64,000 nt of DNA from Clostridium sp. KNHs214 (GCF_000744935.1 NZ_JQMW01000004.1:110869-174868), one strand, 5' to 3'. Shown: positions 41,159 through 50,417, numbered from the stretch's first letter. Translations and numbers: made by a program. The notes: generated by a model not told the origin, from the sequence alone.

Positions 41159-42988
41159 CTATGGTGTTGTCGTAGAACCGGTAGGTGTTGTCGTAGATCC
41201 GGTAGCTGTTCCAGTTGCCACAGTAGCTCCTGGAGTTACAGTAGTTGGAATAAAAGTTAGATTTAAATCCTTTATCACATCTATACCCATAAGGCCATAT
41301 TTGTTTAATAACTTAGAATATGTATTTATGTCTTCTTCAAAGAAATCTTCTCGCTTATGCTTGATTACATCTTCAAATAAATACATTAAAAGTTTACTTT
41401 TAAATGCTGAATCAAAATTACTTAATAATAAGTCACTCTTACTTAAGAAAAATGGACCTAAAAATTTATCTTCATTTATAGTTCTTAGTTGTGCTAATTT
41501 GTCATTGATTGCGTGTCTTACATCATTCCATTTTGATTTTCTCCCATCTGGGAAAGTTACAATTGCATCATTATTTAATTCACCTAAGTTAATATCTATG
41601 TATTCAAAACTCCATCTTCGCTTAAATGCTGTATCTACTGGAAAAACGCCTTGATCTGCACTATTCATAGTTGCCCATATATACATATTACTAGGTATTT
41701 TAATAGTTTCATAATCGCTAGGAACTCCACCAATTTCTTTAGCTAGAAATTCTCTTAAGTCTTGACTAGTTTGAATTTCATACTCACTATTACCGTTGTC
41801 ATCCCTATCTAGAAGCTGAAAAGTATCTCCAAATACTGCCGCAACGTTTGCTCTATTTATTTCTTCAATAATCAATAGATATTTTGTAGGTTCTATATCA
41901 TTTTTATAACTTTTGAATGCTTTCATCCAAGTCCTTAGAAAGGGACCAGCTACATAACTATATTGAATTTCATCTTCAGTTACTGTTACCCCACCAACTG
42001 TTTTAGTTTTGGTTACAGTTTTAGGTTTATATGTTCCAACAAACTGTGCATATGAGTAGTTAGGATGAAATGTAACTCTCTCATAACACCCAGTAAAATC
42101 ATGAGAACCTATTTGATAATTTCCAGTGTTATTATCCCAAATATATCCTCTTGCATTCTCTTTTAGCATATTACTCTTTCCTGTTCCTGGTGCTCCAAAC
42201 AAAATTCTATTTCTCTGAAATGGTATACCACTCATTGTATTGTTTACAAATCCCATTCCTAAATTGTTATCAATCTTTTTTAATAAGAGTAACCCTTTCT
42301 CTGTTAACTCGTACACCCTAATAGGATTTGTAGTAGTTGTATTTCTTTCAATTAATCCTAAATTCATTAATGGTGTAAGAAATCTATAATTCGCATTAGG
42401 GGTATAGTCCCCTTGCTCAACATCTCCTCCACGTCCAACAAAACCATAAACATCTTTTACTCGTTTGCACAACATAACTCTATCTGCTTGGTTTGGAAAT
42501 ATGCGTTCAAACTCTGTTCTACTATCTGGGAATCCAAATATTTCTCCGTGTAAGTAACCTTCTCTTAGAACACATAAAGTAGCATTGTATATCATTTCAA
42601 AATCTCTAATTGATTTAATATTTTCTAATCTATTTATAAAATAGTCCTCTATTGATATATTACTGTTTATAAAATAGACAAAATCATCTGTTAATTTACA
42701 CGTATCTGTATCAACTATATCCAAAAACTTAAATTCTCTCATTATTCTTAAATTTGTAGCAAATGTATCGGTAGTTATAGCTACCCCTAATATATCAGAT
42801 GAAATTGTTGCTTTAGTTATTAACAACATACCATTGTTCATATAATGGTCTTTAAACTTATTAACAGCTTCAAAAATATCTCTAGGAATACTTTTTGATG
42901 GACGTAGTCCATCAGAATCAATTAGTTCACTTTTAAAATCAGTATAAAGTTTTTCAATGTTGCAAAAAACTACTTGTAAACTATTCAT
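41159..42988 (-). CDS. McrB-like AAA+ GTPase, LlaJI R1-type restriction subunit
   Basis: 609 residues. N-terminal helical domain (1-250), presumably target recognition; AAA+ core with Walker A LFGAPGTGKSNM (about 262), Walker B LIIEEINRANVAAVFGD (about 370) and sensor WATMNSADQGVFPVDTAFKR. The MNxxD-type motif marks the McrB GTPase group. The last 28 residues are Thr/Pro/Gly/Ser repeats (TATGSTTTPTGSTTTP), encoded by 21-bp tandem units at 41162-41224. Partner of the nuclease gene downstream; overlaps the methylase upstream by 8 nt. Confidence 0.9.
   Translation of the reverse strand: MNSLQVVFCNIEKLYTDFKSELIDSDGLRPSKSIPRDIFEAVNKFKDHYMNNGMLLITKATISSDILGVAITTDTFATNLRIMREFKFLDIVDTDTCKLTDDFVYFINSNISIEDYFINRLENIKSIRDFEMIYNATLCVLREGYLHGEIFGFPDSRTEFERIFPNQADRVMLCKRVKDVYGFVGRGGDVEQGDYTPNANYRFLTPLMNLGLIERNTTTTNPIRVYELTEKGLLLLKKIDNNLGMGFVNNTMSGIPFQRNRILFGAPGTGKSNMLKENARGYIWDNNTGNYQIGSHDFTGCYERVTFHPNYSYAQFVGTYKPKTVTKTKTVGGVTVTEDEIQYSYVAGPFLRTWMKAFKSYKNDIEPTKYLLIIEEINRANVAAVFGDTFQLLDRDDNGNSEYEIQTSQDLREFLAKEIGGVPSDYETIKIPSNMYIWATMNSADQGVFPVDTAFKRRWSFEYIDINLGELNNDAIVTFPDGRKSKWNDVRHAINDKLAQLRTINEDKFLGPFFLSKSDLLLSNFDSAFKSKLLMYLFEDVIKHKREDFFEEDINTYSKLLNKYGLMGIDVIKDLNLTFIPTTVTPGATVATGTATGSTTTPTGSTTTP
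41162..41224 (-). repeat. 21-bp tandem repeats at the 3' end of the McrB-like gene
   Basis: Two nearly identical 21-bp units (41162-41182, 41183-41203) and a third degraded unit (41204-41224). In frame they encode TGSTTTP heptads. Copy-number change would lengthen or shorten the tail without a frameshift. Confidence 0.75.
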
Positions 42989-44045
42989 CGTTATTGCCCC
43001 CTGTAATATTATTTAAATAATCTTTAATACGGTTTGCTAAAACCTCTGCCAATATTGGCGGAACAGCATTACCCACTTGCTTATATTGCTCTTGCTTTGG
43101 TCCTGTAAAAACATAATCGTCTTTGAAGCTTTGTAATCTTGCTGCTTCTCTTACAGAAGGCACTCTAAGCTCTTCATAATGAAAATAAGTTCTATGGCCT
43201 GTGTCAATTGTATAAGAAGGTTTACTTCTATCCATACGTCTTAATAATGCTAAATATTTCCTACCCCCTCTAAGCTCTTCTGGTATATCCCTTAAGCTAC
43301 CACCTTCGGGAACAAGTGCTATAGTTTTTTTTGTATCCTCTGTGTGAGCAGATTGTAAATGATTGTTCAATGTAGTTGCTCCATTACGAATATATTTCTG
43401 ATATTCTGTAAGAGGCTCTTTTGAGTAAACAGTATTGTCCTCTCCTTTATCTAATGAAGGCAAATCAGAAATAGCATCCTCAATACTAACAATAGGTAAA
43501 TTGCCAACTGGAAACTCGAAGTCTTTATTACAGTATTCTTTTCTTATGCCCAAAAAGAAAACTCTCTTTCTATTTTGTGGAATCCCATAATCTACAGCAT
43601 TTAACGTATCATAGAATACTTCGTACCCAAGATTATTTGCTCTCTTAATTATATCATCTTTTACCAATCCTTTAGCGAAGTTTAAAATTCCTGTTACGTT
43701 TTCAATCAAGAAAAATTTAGGGTGTACCCATTCTAAAATTTTAAAGTATTCGCGATAAAGTTCATTTCTTTCATCATCAATAATTCTTTGCCCCGCAGTG
43801 CTAAAACCTTGACATGGTGGGCCACCAATGATACCATCAATTTCACCATATTTTTTAACATAATCTTCATCTATCTCTTTAATATCCTTAACAATACCGA
43901 CCTTTTCTTTTCTATTATGGTTGTATGTTTCAATAGCATGTTTTGAAAAATCAATCGCTTGTACTACTTCAAAACCATTTCTTTCAAAACCTAAGCTTAA
44001 ACCACCCGCCCCACAAAATAAATCTAATAGTTTATATACTTTCAT
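42981..44045 (-). CDS. DNA (cytosine-5) methyltransferase 2 of LlaJI-like system
   Basis: 354 residues. Motif I LLDLFCGAGGLSLGFE, motif IV GGPPCQGFSTAGQR with catalytic Cys (about 80), motif VI ENVTGILNF, motif VIII QNRKRVFFLG, motif X QVGNAVPPILAEVLA. Two different m5C methylases in one system suggest an asymmetric target needing one enzyme per strand, as in LlaJI (which recognises GACGC). Overlaps the other methylase by 14 nt. Confidence 0.94.
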   Translation of the reverse strand: MKVYKLLDLFCGAGGLSLGFERNGFEVVQAIDFSKHAIETYNHNRKEKVGIVKDIKEIDEDYVKKYGEIDGIIGGPPCQGFSTAGQRIIDDERNELYREYFKILEWVHPKFFLIENVTGILNFAKGLVKDDIIKRANNLGYEVFYDTLNAVDYGIPQNRKRVFFLGIRKEYCNKDFEFPVGNLPIVSIEDAISDLPSLDKGEDNTVYSKEPLTEYQKYIRNGATTLNNHLQSAHTEDTKKTIALVPEGGSLRDIPEELRGGRKYLALLRRMDRSKPSYTIDTGHRTYFHYEELRVPSVREAARLQSFKDDYVFTGPKQEQYKQVGNAVPPILAEVLANRIKDYLNNITGGNNDE

Positions 44046-45111
44046 TATCTAATACCTCCAAAATTGCTTTTGCTAATGCATTTGCTAGTAATGGTGGGAC
44101 AGCATTACCTACCTGTCTAAATTGTTGCATTTTACCACCTATGAACTCAAAATCATCTGAAAAGCTTTGAATTCTTGCACATTCCCTAACAGTTGGAACT
44201 CTATCAAATTTGGGGTGAAAATAAACATTATGCCCCGTGTCTATAGTTACCGATTGAGATTTAGAATCTAAACGTTTTAAATAATTTGAATGTCTATTAT
44301 TTCTTTTAGACTTAAATAATTCTTCTGGTACACACTTCCAATTCCCACCTTCTGGGACATGTCTAATTTTCTTTAGAACACTCTCTACAGGATAGTAAAT
44401 AAAGTGGCTATTTAAAATATTACCACTACGCATTTGTTCTTGATATTTAGATTTGGGTTTGCCAAGAGTATAATTGTATCCTGAGTTATCTTCAGTTGCT
44501 ATTTCTTCAATTTCACTAATATCTGACAGTGCATCCCAGACAGTAACTTTTTCTTTTTTATAGTTATAAATACTATCAAAATTAAACTCTCCGATATCTT
44601 TTCTTATGCCCACAAAGAAAGCTCTTTTTCTATTTTGAGGAACACCGAAATCTGATGCATCTAAAACTGCATGACACACATTGTATCCACTTTCAGTTAG
44701 TAGCTCAGTTATTTTATTTTTTGCAAATCCATTTTTAGCTGTTAATATTTGACGAACATTTTCTATTAATAATGCCTTAGGTTTTATGTAATCGACAAAT
44801 CTAATAAACTCAAAAAATAGTTTATTTCTAGGATCATCTTGGGCGTTCTTATCCCACCTGTTTAATCCTGAGAAACCTTGACAAGGTGGTCCTCCAACAA
44901 TAATATCTATATCACTGAACCCGGTTTTTTCAACATCAATTTCTGTTATATCCCCATTTATCACATTGGCATCAGGAAAATTTTTAGCAAAGGTTTCACA
45001 AGCTTTATCATCAGAATCTATGGCTCCTACAACACATATTTTACCAGTCTGTCTAAATCCCTCACTAATTCCTCCACATCCAGAAAATAAGTCTATTAAT
45101 CTGTAATTCAT
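44032..45111 (-). CDS. DNA (cytosine-5) methyltransferase 1 of LlaJI-like system
   Basis: 359 residues. Motif I LIDLFSGCGGISEGFR, motif IV VGGPPCQGFSGLNRWDKN with catalytic Cys (about 77), ENVRQILT, QNRKRAFFVG, motif X QVGNAVPPLLANALA. First methylase in the operon, coupled to the upstream controller gene by a 4-nt overlap. Related to but clearly diverged from methylase 2, and unrelated in target-recognition sequence to the phage methylase at 22.5 kb. Confidence 0.94.
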   Translation of the reverse strand: MNYRLIDLFSGCGGISEGFRQTGKICVVGAIDSDDKACETFAKNFPDANVINGDITEIDVEKTGFSDIDIIVGGPPCQGFSGLNRWDKNAQDDPRNKLFFEFIRFVDYIKPKALLIENVRQILTAKNGFAKNKITELLTESGYNVCHAVLDASDFGVPQNRKRAFFVGIRKDIGEFNFDSIYNYKKEKVTVWDALSDISEIEEIATEDNSGYNYTLGKPKSKYQEQMRSGNILNSHFIYYPVESVLKKIRHVPEGGNWKCVPEELFKSKRNNRHSNYLKRLDSKSQSVTIDTGHNVYFHPKFDRVPTVRECARIQSFSDDFEFIGGKMQQFRQVGNAVPPLLANALAKAILEVLDNESI

Positions 45112-45323
45112 TCTTTATCTCCATCCTCTACATATTCTAAAATATCTTCTACATTGCAACTGAAAAATTTACAAAGATTATTCAAGACACAAATATCAAT
45201 TTTTCTTATTTTTTCGTTATAGAGATCACCTATTGTGTTAGGTCTAACACCTATAGCGATTGATAAATCTTTTCTTGACATTTTGTGCTTTCCTAGTAGC
45301 TCGGATACCTTTACTCTTATCAT
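45108..45323 (-). CDS. Small XRE controller of the restriction-modification operon
   Basis: 71 residues from ATG 45323, after AAGGAGGAAGAATCC; the longer frame to 45407 covers the promoter and is not credible. HTH: IRVKVSELLGKHKMSRKDLS, IGVRPNTIGDLYNEK. The single-domain layout and place at the head of the operon fit a C-protein-like controller that sets methylase before nuclease. Direct repeats upstream (45396-45482) are possible binding sites. Confidence 0.85.
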   Translation of the reverse strand: MIRVKVSELLGKHKMSRKDLSIAIGVRPNTIGDLYNEKIRKIDICVLNNLCKFFSCNVEDILEYVEDGDKE

Positions 45324-45357
45324 GGATTCTTCCTCCTTGCAATTGACCACAATAAAA

Positions 45358-45386
45358 TTTATATCATAGCCAAAACAAAATGTCAA
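45358..45386 (-). promoter_or_regulatory. Promoter of the restriction-modification operon
   Basis: Minus strand TTGACA (45381-45386), 17 bp, TATAAA (45358-45363). The start point would lie about 30 bp before ATG 45323. Confidence 0.82.
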
Positions 45387-45395
45387 TAAATTGAT

Positions 45396-45482
45396 ACAAA
45401 ATAACATAATCAGATATTTAATATCAATTATTGCTATTTTATATCAATTATATTAACTTAGTCAACTTGAACAAAATAACAT
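45396..45482. repeat. Direct repeats upstream of the restriction operon promoter
   Basis: ACAAAATAACAT at 45396-45407 and 45471-45482; ATATCAATTAT at 45421-45431 and 45441-45451, exactly 20 bp (two helical turns) apart. They lie upstream of the -35, a place for an activator or for auto-control by the XRE protein. Confidence 0.5.
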
Positions 45483-45679
45483 GAACATGTATCAAACAGT
45501 AGTGAAATACACTTTTGATATGTAAAACTTTACGCAGAAACTAAACAAATACGCAATATTCCTTAGTTGTGCGTAAATGTACTACCCCCAAAACAAAAGT
45601 CCCCCCAAACCTAAGTCTGAGGGAACATAAAACACACTTCATTATTTACTTAAAAACCTTCAAATCCTTTGATATCAAC
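45483..45679. other. Junction gap between restriction island and host; inverted repeat
   Basis: No gene is seen. An imperfect inverted repeat TTTACGCA-N2-AACTAA (45529-45544) faces TTAGTT-N-TGCGTAAA (45563-45577). A terminator for rlmD follows at 45588. The right prophage/island boundary is probably here, but no att core can be confirmed because the left end is outside the window. Confidence 0.4.
45588..45626 (-). terminator. Terminator of rlmD-like gene
   Basis: Minus strand GTTCCCTC pairs with GGGGGGAC (45619-45626 with 45599-45606, two G-T pairs), followed by TTTTGTTT. Confidence 0.65.
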
Positions 45680-47035
45680 CTATTTCTTCTCTATCAATAC
45701 TACCGTCTCCACGTGTGGCGTGTGCGCAAACATATCCTTCACCCTCACCCTCTCAACCACATACCCATTCTCCTCTAAAACCTTCAAGTCATTAACCAAT
45801 GTCTTAGGGTTGCAGGATACGTAGACGATCTCTGGGGCATTGAATTTGATTACGTATTCCATGGCTTTTGGGTGTACCCCCGGTCTTGGTGGGTCTAGGA
45901 TTATTATGTCTGGCTTATGCTTTATGTCTTGGATGACCTTAGCCACGTCGCCTGCAATAAACTGGCAGTTGTCTAGACCGTTTAGTTTGGCGTTTTCTTT
46001 GGCAGCTTCTACGGCTTCTTCTATGAGTTCTACTCCTATTACCTTATTGGCGCTAGGGGCTACTATTTGGCCTATGGTGCCGGTGCCACAATATAAATCA
46101 AAAACAGTTTTGTTTTCAGCATTTCCTAGGAAATCTTTTACAATTGAATATAGTTTTTCTGCGCCCTTAGAATTAGTTTGGAAGAAGGAAAATGGGCTTA
46201 TTTTAAATTTAAGTCCTAGAAGCTCTTCTATTATGTAGTCCTGACCATATAGTATTTCCATGGAGTCTGCTTGAACCACATCAGAAAGAGAGTCATTTAT
46301 AGTGTGAACTATTCCCTTAAGGTTACCTTCATATGGCAGTGCCTTTAGTATTTCAGTTATTTCTTCTAAGTTAAAATCTATTTGAGAGGTGGTTACTAAA
46401 TTTATAAGTATTTCCCCTGTATTTTTTGCTTTTCTTATAACTAGATTTCTTAAATAACCTTGGTGACTCATTATTCTGTAGTGAGGAAGAGCCTTTTCTC
46501 TGAAGTAATTTACTACAGTGTCTAGAGCTATTCTAAAGTCTCCATCTACTATTTGGCAGCTATTTGTATTGATTATGCCAAAGGCTGAGGCTTTTTTGTG
46601 CATGCCTAGGTTTAACTCTCCACCTTTTTCTAGGTCTCCAAAGGTAAACTCCATTTTGTTTCTGTATTCCCAAGCTTCTGGGCTTCCCTCTATGCCTAGA
46701 AATTCAAAATTTTCTATGCCTGCATCTTTAAAAAGCTTTAAAACTTGCTCCTTTTTAAATTCTAGCTGCTTTTCGTAGGATATGAATTGGTGAGAGCAGC
46801 CGCCACAGTAATTAAAGTGTGGGCATTTTACATCTATTTTGTAATCCACGTCCTCTATTATTTCTTTTAATCTTCCTTCTATTTTGCCGCCTTTTTTCTT
46901 AGTTATTTGGGCAAGTATTTTTTGTCCTGGAAGAGTGCCTTTTACATATACCTTTTCTCCTTCGTATTCCCCAACACCCATGCCTGGAAATTCTGTATTC
47001 ACTATATCTAATATGTATTCTTTTCCTTTTCGCAT
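45680..47035 (-). CDS. rlmD: 23S rRNA (uracil-C5)-methyltransferase RlmD/RlmCD type
   Basis: About 451 residues. N-terminal TRAM domain; iron-sulphur Cys cluster [13 protein letters not shown] (about 70-82); SAM-binding [14 protein letters not shown]; catalytic loop YVSCNPKTL with the nucleophile Cys; [15 protein letters not shown]. It methylates uridine(s) of 23S rRNA; in Firmicutes one enzyme often serves two sites, so RlmCD is equally fitting. AGAGGAGTTTTGTTT precedes ATG 47035. First clear host gene to the right of the island. Confidence 0.92.
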   Translation of the reverse strand: MRKGKEYILDIVNTEFPGMGVGEYEGEKVYVKGTLPGQKILAQITKKKGGKIEGRLKEIIEDVDYKIDVKCPHFNYCGGCSHQFISYEKQLEFKKEQVLKLFKDAGIENFEFLGIEGSPEAWEYRNKMEFTFGDLEKGGELNLGMHKKASAFGIINTNSCQIVDGDFRIALDTVVNYFREKALPHYRIMSHQGYLRNLVIRKAKNTGEILINLVTTSQIDFNLEEITEILKALPYEGNLKGIVHTINDSLSDVVQADSMEILYGQDYIIEELLGLKFKISPFSFFQTNSKGAEKLYSIVKDFLGNAENKTVFDLYCGTGTIGQIVAPSANKVIGVELIEEAVEAAKENAKLNGLDNCQFIAGDVAKVIQDIKHKPDIIILDPPRPGVHPKAMEYVIKFNAPEIVYVSCNPKTLVNDLKVLEENGYVVERVRVKDMFAHTPHVETVVLIEKK

Positions 47036-47041
47036 AAACAA

Positions 47042-47447
47042 AACTCCTCTATATATGTTTTATTTTAATGTATTACTATAATTATCCTACAAAATTTATG
47101 AAATTACTTGAATTATGAAATTTATCTGTAATGACTTGCATAAGAAGTGAAGGAACTGTTTAAATTTATTGTTCTGAGCTCTTATGCAAGTCATGGAGGA
47201 GAAATTTTATAATTCCACCACATTGTACCCTTTTGTAGTTTAATCACTTTATAAAATATATCTTAACATTGTAATTTATTTCTGTACTTTTTGTAAATTT
47301 CCAATTAATTTTGCCCTATATTTATTGAAAAAATGTCTCAGTGTGTTATACTTTTATAGGCATAATAATCTAAATTATCGACTATAATGTTATCAAATAA
47401 ATTTTCTTTTGTCTAATAAAAAATGCTTTTTGAAAGGATTGAAAACA
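47042..47447. other. Host intergenic region with long inverted repeat and promoter
   Basis: About 400 bp without a credible gene. It contains a perfect 14-bp inverted repeat TGACTTGCATAAGA (47132-47145) and its complement (47180-47193) with a 34-nt loop, and the sulfatase promoter at 47325-47352. A 16-codon ORF starting at 47192 was not accepted as a gene. Confidence 0.6.
47325..47352 (+). promoter_or_regulatory. Promoter of LtaS-like sulfatase gene
   Basis: TTGAAA (47325-47330), 16-bp spacer, TATACT (47347-47352), about 95 bp before ATG 47448. Confidence 0.6.
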
Positions 47448-49337
47448 ATGAAAAAAATATTAGGTTATTTAGACCTAGTGCTATTTTTAATTTTGGTCAC
47501 TATTAAAGTAGCATTTTATGGTGACATGGTGAATCCATATTTTAAGATTAAATATATTATAGGTCCTACCTTGGCATCTATAGTGGTAATTGCATCTATA
47601 TCTCTTTTGTTTAAACCTAAGGGAAGAAGCAGATACCTATATATATGTAATATAATAATTACTTGCGTACTTATAGCTGATATAAATTATTTTAGGTATT
47701 ATAAGGACATTATTTCTATACCAGTTATTAAAAATGGTATTTTACTTGGAGCTGTAAATGAAGCTGTAAAAAATATATTACAGCCTCGAGATTTATTATT
47801 GCTTATAGATATAATTCTAATTCCTATATTTAAGAAAATATTAAAACTTAAATTTAACGGCATATATTCTAATTATATGGAAATTAAAAATGTTTCTATA
47901 CCATTTAAGTTAAGAGCTTTGAGTTTTGTATTAATTTTTGCTGTATCCTTTTCTTATGATGGGTACTTCATAAATAAACTAAGAACTGAACAACCAAGAC
48001 TTATTGAAGGTATGTATAATAAAATTTATATAATAAACTCCCTTGGAAATATAAATTGTCACGCTTTGGATGTATATAACTTTGCTAAAAAAAGTTTTTT
48101 TGATAAAAAATCTTTAGATGATGAAAAAGCAAATGAAATAAAAACTTATTTGAATGCAAATTCAAAGAGTTCTGGAAGTAAATTTAAAAATGTAGGTAAA
48201 GATAAAAACCTAATAATGATACAAGTTGAAGCTCTTCAAGAGTTTGTAATAAATAAAAAAGTTGAAGGGGAGGAAATTACCCCTAACCTAAATAAATGGT
48301 TAAAGAAAAGCTTGTACTTTGATAACTATTATTATCAGGTAGCTGGCGGAAATACTTCTGATGCAGAGTTTATGTCTAATAACTCACTTTACCCTGCTTC
48401 TTCAGGGGCTGCATACTACATATATAGCGGAGATGAGTTTAACTCTCTTCCAAAACTTTTAGATAAAAAGGGCTATTATTCTGCTGCTTTCCACGGATAT
48501 AAAGAAGGTTTTTGGAATAGAAATGCTATGTATGTAAAAGAAGGCTTTGATAAATTCTATGGAGAAAAGAGCTTTAATGTAGATGAAAAAATAGGACTTG
48601 GACTAAGTGATGAATCCTTCTTTAAGCAATCTTTAGAAGAGATTAAATCCTTTAAGGAGCCATATTATTCATTCCTAGTAACCTTAACTAGCCATTTTCC
48701 TTTTGAAGCTACGGATAAATATGGTGATTTCAATGTAGGAGATCTAGAAGGAACCTTTACTGGAAATTACCTAAAATCTATACATTATGCTGATAAACAA
48801 TTAGGAATGTTTTTGGATCAATTGGAAAGTGAAGGCATAATGGACGACTCTATAGTAGTTTTATATGGTGACCACTTTGCAATACCAAAAGATCATGCCA
48901 AAGAACTTTATTCCTTTGTAGGTGAAACTGGCAATGATGAATTTGCTTGGACTAAATATCAAAAGGTTCCACTAATAATGCACTTCCCTAAGGATGCACA
49001 TAAGGGTGTTAACAGTGTAGTTTCTGGACAAATGGATATATTCCCTACTTTATGTAATATGTTTGATCTTAAGAATCCTTATAAATTTGGACGAGACCTA
49101 TTTAATGTTAAAGATAGGCTAGTAGTATTTAGGACCGGTTCCTTTATAGACAATAATGTATTCTATTCTTCTTCATCTAAAAAATATTATGATTTAAAAA
49201 CTGGCCAGGAAGTAAAAGAAACTGAAACTTTAAAAAAGAAAAAAGAAGAAGCTTTAAAACACTTAGATTATAGTGATACTCTATTAGATCACAATTTAAT
49301 TAAAAAATTTACGGAAAATAAAGAACTGAACAAATAA
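47448..49337 (+). CDS. LTA synthase-family sulfatase (membrane phosphoglycerol transferase-like)
   Basis: 629 residues. Five hydrophobic segments in the first 190 residues (LDLVLFLILVTIKVAFYG; IIGPTLASIVVIASISLLF; YICNIIITCVLIADINYF; DLLLLIDIILIPIF; LRALSFVLIFAVSFSYDG), then an extracellular sulfatase domain. Catalytic Thr303 in GGNTSDAEFMSN; metal-binding DDSIVVLYGDHFAIP; HFPFEATDKYG. LtaS-type enzymes polymerise glycerol phosphate; other members modify glycolipids. AAAGGATTGAAAACA precedes ATG 47448. Monocistronic with its own promoter and terminator. Confidence 0.9.
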   Translation: MKKILGYLDLVLFLILVTIKVAFYGDMVNPYFKIKYIIGPTLASIVVIASISLLFKPKGRSRYLYICNIIITCVLIADINYFRYYKDIISIPVIKNGILLGAVNEAVKNILQPRDLLLLIDIILIPIFKKILKLKFNGIYSNYMEIKNVSIPFKLRALSFVLIFAVSFSYDGYFINKLRTEQPRLIEGMYNKIYIINSLGNINCHALDVYNFAKKSFFDKKSLDDEKANEIKTYLNANSKSSGSKFKNVGKDKNLIMIQVEALQEFVINKKVEGEEITPNLNKWLKKSLYFDNYYYQVAGGNTSDAEFMSNNSLYPASSGAAYYIYSGDEFNSLPKLLDKKGYYSAAFHGYKEGFWNRNAMYVKEGFDKFYGEKSFNVDEKIGLGLSDESFFKQSLEEIKSFKEPYYSFLVTLTSHFPFEATDKYGDFNVGDLEGTFTGNYLKSIHYADKQLGMFLDQLESEGIMDDSIVVLYGDHFAIPKDHAKELYSFVGETGNDEFAWTKYQKVPLIMHFPKDAHKGVNSVVSGQMDIFPTLCNMFDLKNPYKFGRDLFNVKDRLVVFRTGSFIDNNVFYSSSSKKYYDLKTGQEVKETETLKKKKEEALKHLDYSDTLLDHNLIKKFTENKELNK

Positions 49338-49380
49338 AAAAACCACTACAATGATATGTTTCATTTGTAGTGGTTTTTTC
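49338..49380. terminator. Terminator after sulfatase gene
   Basis: Stem AAACCACTACAA / TTGTAGTGGTTT (with an extra T near the loop), A-run before and TTTTTTCTT after, so it could act on both strands. Confidence 0.9.
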
Positions 49381-49483
49381 TTATGAAATATTTAAATTTT
49401 CCATAAGTATTAAATGCACTATGTTTTAAATGGGTTTATGATGTATAATGAAAACGGAAGACTTATACAAGGGGGAGTATTTT

Positions 49484-50236
49484 ATGTTTAACATTGTATT
49501 TTTGTGTGTAGCTGGCTTCTTAGCTGCCTTTGTGGATTCCATTGCTGGAGGAGGGGGACTTATTAGCGTACCTGCATTTATGCTAGCCGGCCTTTCACCT
49601 ACTTATGTACTTGGAACAAATAAATTTTCTGCCACCACTGCATCTCTTACTAGTTCCATTAAATTTATTACTTCTAAAAAAGTAAACTTTAAAATATTGA
49701 AGTTTCTCATTCCCTTCACTTTAGTAGGTGCTTATTTAGGTGTGAATACAGTACTTGCTATTGATGAAGCAATATTAAATGTTTTAGTTTTAGTACTCAT
49801 ATTATTTATAGGCATATACAGCTTGTTTTCTAAGTCATTAGGCCTTACTAACAACTTTAAGGGGTTAAATAAGAAGAATATTTTTCTTGGAATACTGCTA
49901 GCTTTTTCTCTAGGCTTTTATGATGGATTCTTTGGCCCTGGTACTGGTTCCTTTTTGATATTTGGATTTATAAATATATTTGGATATGATTTTGTAAATG
50001 CCAGTGGAAATGCCAGAATACTAAACTTTGTAAGCAATGTATCCTCATTAGTTCTATTTGCAATACATAGAAGAATTTTTTATGCCTATGCAATACCTGT
50101 GGCAATATTTATGATATTAGGAGCTGAATTTGGGACTAAAGTAGCATTAAAAAAAGGTTCTAAACTTATAAAACCTATTTTTATCACCATGTCCTTAGCT
50201 GTTGCAGGAAAAATGGTTTTTAAATTATTTAGTTAG
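49484..50236 (+). CDS. TSUP/TauE-SafE family membrane permease
   Basis: About 250 residues with eight or so membrane segments. Family signatures: GFLAAFVDSIAGGGGLISVP, LGTNKFSATTASLTSSIKF and the mirrored GFYDGFFGPGTGSFLIFGF, FVNASGNARILNFVSN, showing the internal duplication typical of TSUP. Likely exporter of sulfite, sulfonates or another organic anion; substrate cannot be told. GGGGGAGTATTTT precedes ATG 49484. Single gene, followed by a terminator. Confidence 0.92.
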   Translation: MFNIVFLCVAGFLAAFVDSIAGGGGLISVPAFMLAGLSPTYVLGTNKFSATTASLTSSIKFITSKKVNFKILKFLIPFTLVGAYLGVNTVLAIDEAILNVLVLVLILFIGIYSLFSKSLGLTNNFKGLNKKNIFLGILLAFSLGFYDGFFGPGTGSFLIFGFINIFGYDFVNASGNARILNFVSNVSSLVLFAIHRRIFYAYAIPVAIFMILGAEFGTKVALKKGSKLIKPIFITMSLAVAGKMVFKLFS

Positions 50237-50256
50237 GCACATGAATAAATACATAA

Positions 50257-50330
50257 ATAAAATCTGTCTTTACAGCCTAAAGATATCAATAACTTTATCA
50301 GAGGCTTAAAAACAGATTTTTATTTTTAAC
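50257..50330 (+). terminator. Long-stem terminator after TSUP gene
   Basis: AAATCTGT pairs with ACAGATTT, with inner GCCT/AGGC, followed by TTATTTTTAAC. The A-rich 5' side may let it also work for the minus-strand ATP-cone gene. Confidence 0.65.
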
Positions 50331-50417
50331 AATATCATAAAAATATCAATTTATTCTAATCTTACAATAATACTTTAGACAAATGCTAATTTCTTCTTAA
50401 GAAATATAAGGTAGAAA

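Noticed and set aside
45324-45407. Longer N-terminus (28 extra residues) for the small XRE controller
   Set aside because: The extension covers the TTGACA/TATAAA promoter, and the strong ribosome binding site lies just before ATG 45323.
47192-47242. Sixteen-codon ORF following the 14-bp inverted repeat
   Set aside because: The ATG overlaps the repeat arm and lacks a ribosome binding site at proper distance. The product has no distinctive pattern.
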